The translations under genes and the position numbers were made by a program. Below the pieces are notes generated by a model, which was given only the letters and a program-made list of their open reading frames with translations, did no database searches and was not told the DNA's origin. Positions 36,401-39,292 of a stretch of DNA of 39,292 bases are shown in pieces (the first letter of the stretch is position 1; each line of letters opens with the position of its first letter). The stretch spans positions 1 to 39,292 of the forward strand of contig JAICUC010000004.1 in NCBI GenBank assembly GCA_025936075.1. The letters are read 5' to 3'. This DNA is from Nitrospira sp. GTDB taxonomy: Bacteria; Nitrospirota; Nitrospiria; Nitrospirales; Nitrospiraceae.

Positions 36401-38341
36401 ATGAGGCCGATGCGTTTCTTTTTACCGAACTCCCTCCCCGGATGGCTGACTTTGCTGCTGTTGGCCGTAAACCTGCACGGCATGGCCGTAGCGGCACCCA
36501 CCGACGCTGAGCAGGCGCAGACCATCGTCCACATGCTCGATTATGTCGGTGTGGATTACCCCGGCGTCGTGCAGGATGGGAAGGTGATCAACGCCGAAGA
36601 GTATGCGGAGCAGCGCGAGTTCGCTACTCAGGCAGTCATTCTTCTCGGCACGTTGCCCTCCGTGCCGGAGCAGCCCATGCTGGTACAGCAGGCTCGTGAG
36701 CTGCTCACGCGTATCGAGCACAAGGCGCCGGCCAATGAGGTCTCCACACTCGTCAGCCGATTGCGCATCGGCGTGATCCACGCGTGGACGTTGAGCGTGT
36801 CGCCGCAACAACCTCCCGATCTCCGACAGACCGGACGGCTGTTCGCGCAACACTGCGCCATGTGTCACGGCACGCAGGGCCGAGGCGATGGACCGCTGGC
36901 CAAAGGTATGGAACCGACGCCTAGCGACTTCCACGATGAAACCCGCATGCGCCAGCGCAGTCTGTATGGCCTGTACAATACCATCTCACTCGGCGTGCCC
37001 GGCACGCCAATGCGCGCGTTTACCGAATTCTCCGAGGCCGATCGCTGGGCACTGGCCTTCTTTGTCGGAAGCCTTCGAGCCGATTCTGATCTGGTGGCGA
37101 AGGGTGAGACACTGTGGCGGCAGAGTGAGGGCAAAACAGCTTTCGACAGTTTGCGCGCCCTGGTGATACAGGCGCCCGACGATCAAGCTCCTTCCGGCTC
37201 GACGCTGGATGCCGTGCGTGCGTATCTGACACAGCAGCCGCAGGCACTGCAGGCTTCCACCCATGGCCCGCTGGACTTCTCGCGCACCAAGCTCAATGAA
37301 ACCGCGCAGGCATATGCGCAGGGGAACCGAGAAGGTGCTCAGCGCCTCGCGATTGCGGCCTACCTCGAAGGCTTCGAACTGATCGAATCGGCCCTGGACA
37401 ATGTTGACGCGCCGCTGCGCACGGAAATTGAGCGCGAGATGATCACGCTCCGGACGGCCATCGGCGAGGGCCGACCGTCCGAGACTGTGACGGCCCAGAC
37501 GGCGAAGGTCACGGCACTGCTCGATCGTGCCGATGCCGCTCTCCTCGACAACACTGTCTCGCCGAATACGGCCTTCGTGAGTTCTCTGCTGATCTTGCTA
37601 CGCGAGGGATTGGAGGCGATCCTGGTAATTTCAGCGATCATCGCTTTCACCGTCAAGACCGGACGGCATGATGCGTCACCCTACATCCACGCCGGTTGGA
37701 TCGGCGCCGTGGCGCTGGGCGGCATCACATGGGCCGTCGCCCGCTACGCGTTGAGCATCTCGGGCGCCGACCGCGAACTGACTGAAGGCATCACCGCGCT
37801 GCTGGCCGCGGCCATGCTGCTCTACGTCGGCTGGTGGTTGCATAACCGCTCGAACGCGCAGGCCTGGAACCGCTTCATCCGTGAACAAATCAATACCGCG
37901 CTGGGCAAGCGAACGCTGTGGGCGATGGCCGGTATCTCGTTTCTCGTCGTGTACCGTGAGTTGTTTGAAGTGATCCTGTTCTACGAGACCTTGTGGTCGC
38001 AGGCCGGCGCAGCCGGGCACGCTGCGGTGCTGTGGGGCATGGCCGCTGCGACACTGCTGCTGATGCTGATCGGCGGTATGATCTTTCGCTACAGCGTGCG
38101 TCTCCCGATCGGGCCATTCTTCACAGTCACTTCACTCCTGCTGGCGCTAATGGCCGTCGTCTTTGTCGGTAACGGTGTGGCGGCGTTGCAGGAAGCAGGT
38201 GTGCTGGAGACGACGACGGTGCGCTTCTTCTCGTTACCGCTGCTGGGGATTCACCCAACCGCGCAGAGCCTCGTGCCGCAGGTGTTGACGCTCGCATTGA
38301 TCGCCGGTGGACTATGGTTCAGCCGAGCGAAATCGTCGTAG
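36401..38341 (+). CDS. Cytochrome c - FTR1-family iron permease fusion
   Basis: CAMCH heme motif (36854-36868) in the N-terminal periplasmic region; C-terminal multi-TM domain with LREGLEAILVISAI and VYRELFEVILFYETLW (REGLE / RExxE). Confidence 0.93.
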   Translation: MRPMRFFLPNSLPGWLTLLLLAVNLHGMAVAAPTDAEQAQTIVHMLDYVGVDYPGVVQDGKVINAEEYAEQREFATQAVILLGTLPSVPEQPMLVQQARELLTRIEHKAPANEVSTLVSRLRIGVIHAWTLSVSPQQPPDLRQTGRLFAQHCAMCHGTQGRGDGPLAKGMEPTPSDFHDETRMRQRSLYGLYNTISLGVPGTPMRAFTEFSEADRWALAFFVGSLRADSDLVAKGETLWRQSEGKTAFDSLRALVIQAPDDQAPSGSTLDAVRAYLTQQPQALQASTHGPLDFSRTKLNETAQAYAQGNREGAQRLAIAAYLEGFELIESALDNVDAPLRTEIEREMITLRTAIGEGRPSETVTAQTAKVTALLDRADAALLDNTVSPNTAFVSSLLILLREGLEAILVISAIIAFTVKTGRHDASPYIHAGWIGAVALGGITWAVARYALSISGADRELTEGITALLAAAMLLYVGWWLHNRSNAQAWNRFIREQINTALGKRTLWAMAGISFLVVYRELFEVILFYETLWSQAGAAGHAAVLWGMAAATLLLMLIGGMIFRYSVRLPIGPFFTVTSLLLALMAVVFVGNGVAALQEAGVLETTTVRFFSLPLLGIHPTAQSLVPQVLTLALIAGGLWFSRAKSS

Positions 38342-38441
38342 CGATCGCACATTCTTCCGTTGATCTTCTGTGTTCGCCTCGGGCATGCACACGACGAGTT
38401 ACATCGGGCTGTTGCTTGTGAGCATCGATGAGTCCACACGC

Positions 38442-38831
38442 ATGAAGATGTGCCTCCGAACACTCCCCGCGCTGTTGTTCCTCTGCACACTAGGTTGCGT
38501 CACACCGGTCACCCCTGAGCAAATCGCCGGCGCCGACTATGGCGAAGTCCCGGTCGCGCCGGCCTATCAACGTGCTATTCAGCGCTATATGCTCGGTGTT
38601 CTGTGGGAGCCGCTCACGGCTCACTATCGATTCTTAGAAGAGCCACGGAAAGGCTATGTCTATCTCTCGGGCCGGATGAAACCTCCCGTCTTTGGGTACC
38701 TCGTCCATGTGGGAATCACTGCGAAGAACATGAAGGGCAGCTATGCGGGCGAAAAACCGTATCGATTCTTTCTCAAGAACGAACTCATATATCTCCTGAA
38801 CGAATCCGACAAAGCCGACGTTGTGCACTAG
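38442..38831 (+). CDS. Putative lipoprotein
   Basis: MKMCLRTLPALLFLCTLGC lipobox; start re-assigned from the ORF track. Confidence 0.65.
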   Translation: MKMCLRTLPALLFLCTLGCVTPVTPEQIAGADYGEVPVAPAYQRAIQRYMLGVLWEPLTAHYRFLEEPRKGYVYLSGRMKPPVFGYLVHVGITAKNMKGSYAGEKPYRFFLKNELIYLLNESDKADVVH

Positions 38832-38920
38832 GCAGGACTGATATCGCCATACTCGCGTGGCCCTTTGGAAAGCACCTTATTGATGCTTCCTCGTTTCCAT
38901 GAGCTTCAATGACCACATCC

Positions 38921-39292
38921 CTACTTGCCGTACGCTCCTCTGGATGAACCGGAGCTTGGCATTTTTCCCCCAGCCGACCCTTTCATAGGAGTCGTGCCCA
39001 TTTTCAATTCGGGCATGGCAGCCGATCCCCCGAGAATAATGACACCGTTGGTTCGGCCTTGTGGGTCCTGTCTCGTCTTGTATGATGGCTCGGGATGCGG
39101 CTTGATGGAGCCGTCCGGTCCCATGTCCCGGTATGATCCAGTGAGACTTTTTGATTGATTTTCCAGGGTACTCTCTACTTGAACTCCTTCTTTTGGTTCA
39201 TGTGCCAGAAAAGAACAGCCAGCCAATAAGAGAATCCCGCTCGCCACTACCGTAAAATCTAAGGTTTGTCGGCATCGCATCTTATTCTTCAT
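38921..39292 (-). CDS. Putative lipoprotein, Gly/Ser-rich C-terminus; start at the window edge
   Basis: VVASGILLLAGCSFLAHEPKEG lipobox; ORF begins at the last base of the window, so the start may lie outside. Confidence 0.6.
   Translation of the reverse strand: MKNKMRCRQTLDFTVVASGILLLAGCSFLAHEPKEGVQVESTLENQSKSLTGSYRDMGPDGSIKPHPEPSYKTRQDPQGRTNGVIILGGSAAMPELKMGTTPMKGSAGGKMPSSGSSRGAYGK

Noticed and set aside
1-39292. CRISPR array, prophage or intact insertion sequence
   Set aside because: No regularly spaced repeats, integrase, transposase or terminal inverted repeats recognised

Overview
The window looks like ordinary bacterial chromosome, probably Nitrospirota judging by gene content and gene order (inference, no search run). 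Left to right: a dnaK 3' end, dnaJ and rsmE; a DPM1/GtrA glycosyltransferase and a GT-C-like membrane protein; a Phd/VapC-type toxin-antitoxin locus whose toxin frame is broken; a small ORF followed by a secreted protein with KRQGQSP repeats; a coupled pair of extracellular beta-propeller (YCF48-like) and IPT/TIG-repeat proteins; two large sensor kinases. A long minus-strand operon follows: recA-recX-alaS-ruvX-mltG-deoC-deoB-like-ridA. A plus-strand block (DUF2235 hydrolase, PLP gamma-family enzyme, XRE-S24 regulator, ankyrin lipoprotein) separates recA from cinA-thpR. The right end has a chlorite-dismutase/HemQ-family protein with a strong terminator, an uncharacterised 392-aa protein with sigma-region-4-like helices, an OB-fold protein, lipoproteins, an internally duplicated outer-membrane-like protein, an SDR and a cytochrome c-FTR1 iron permease fusion. 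No tRNA, rRNA, CRISPR array or intact mobile element was recognised. Main leads: the interrupted cinA-thpR/recA neighbourhood, an S24 regulator whose catalytic Lys appears to be Arg, a DeoB-family enzyme lacking canonical metal-ligand histidines, the sORF/KRQGQSP peptide locus, the sigma-like 392-aa protein, and vicinal-Cys motifs repeated in the IPT protein.
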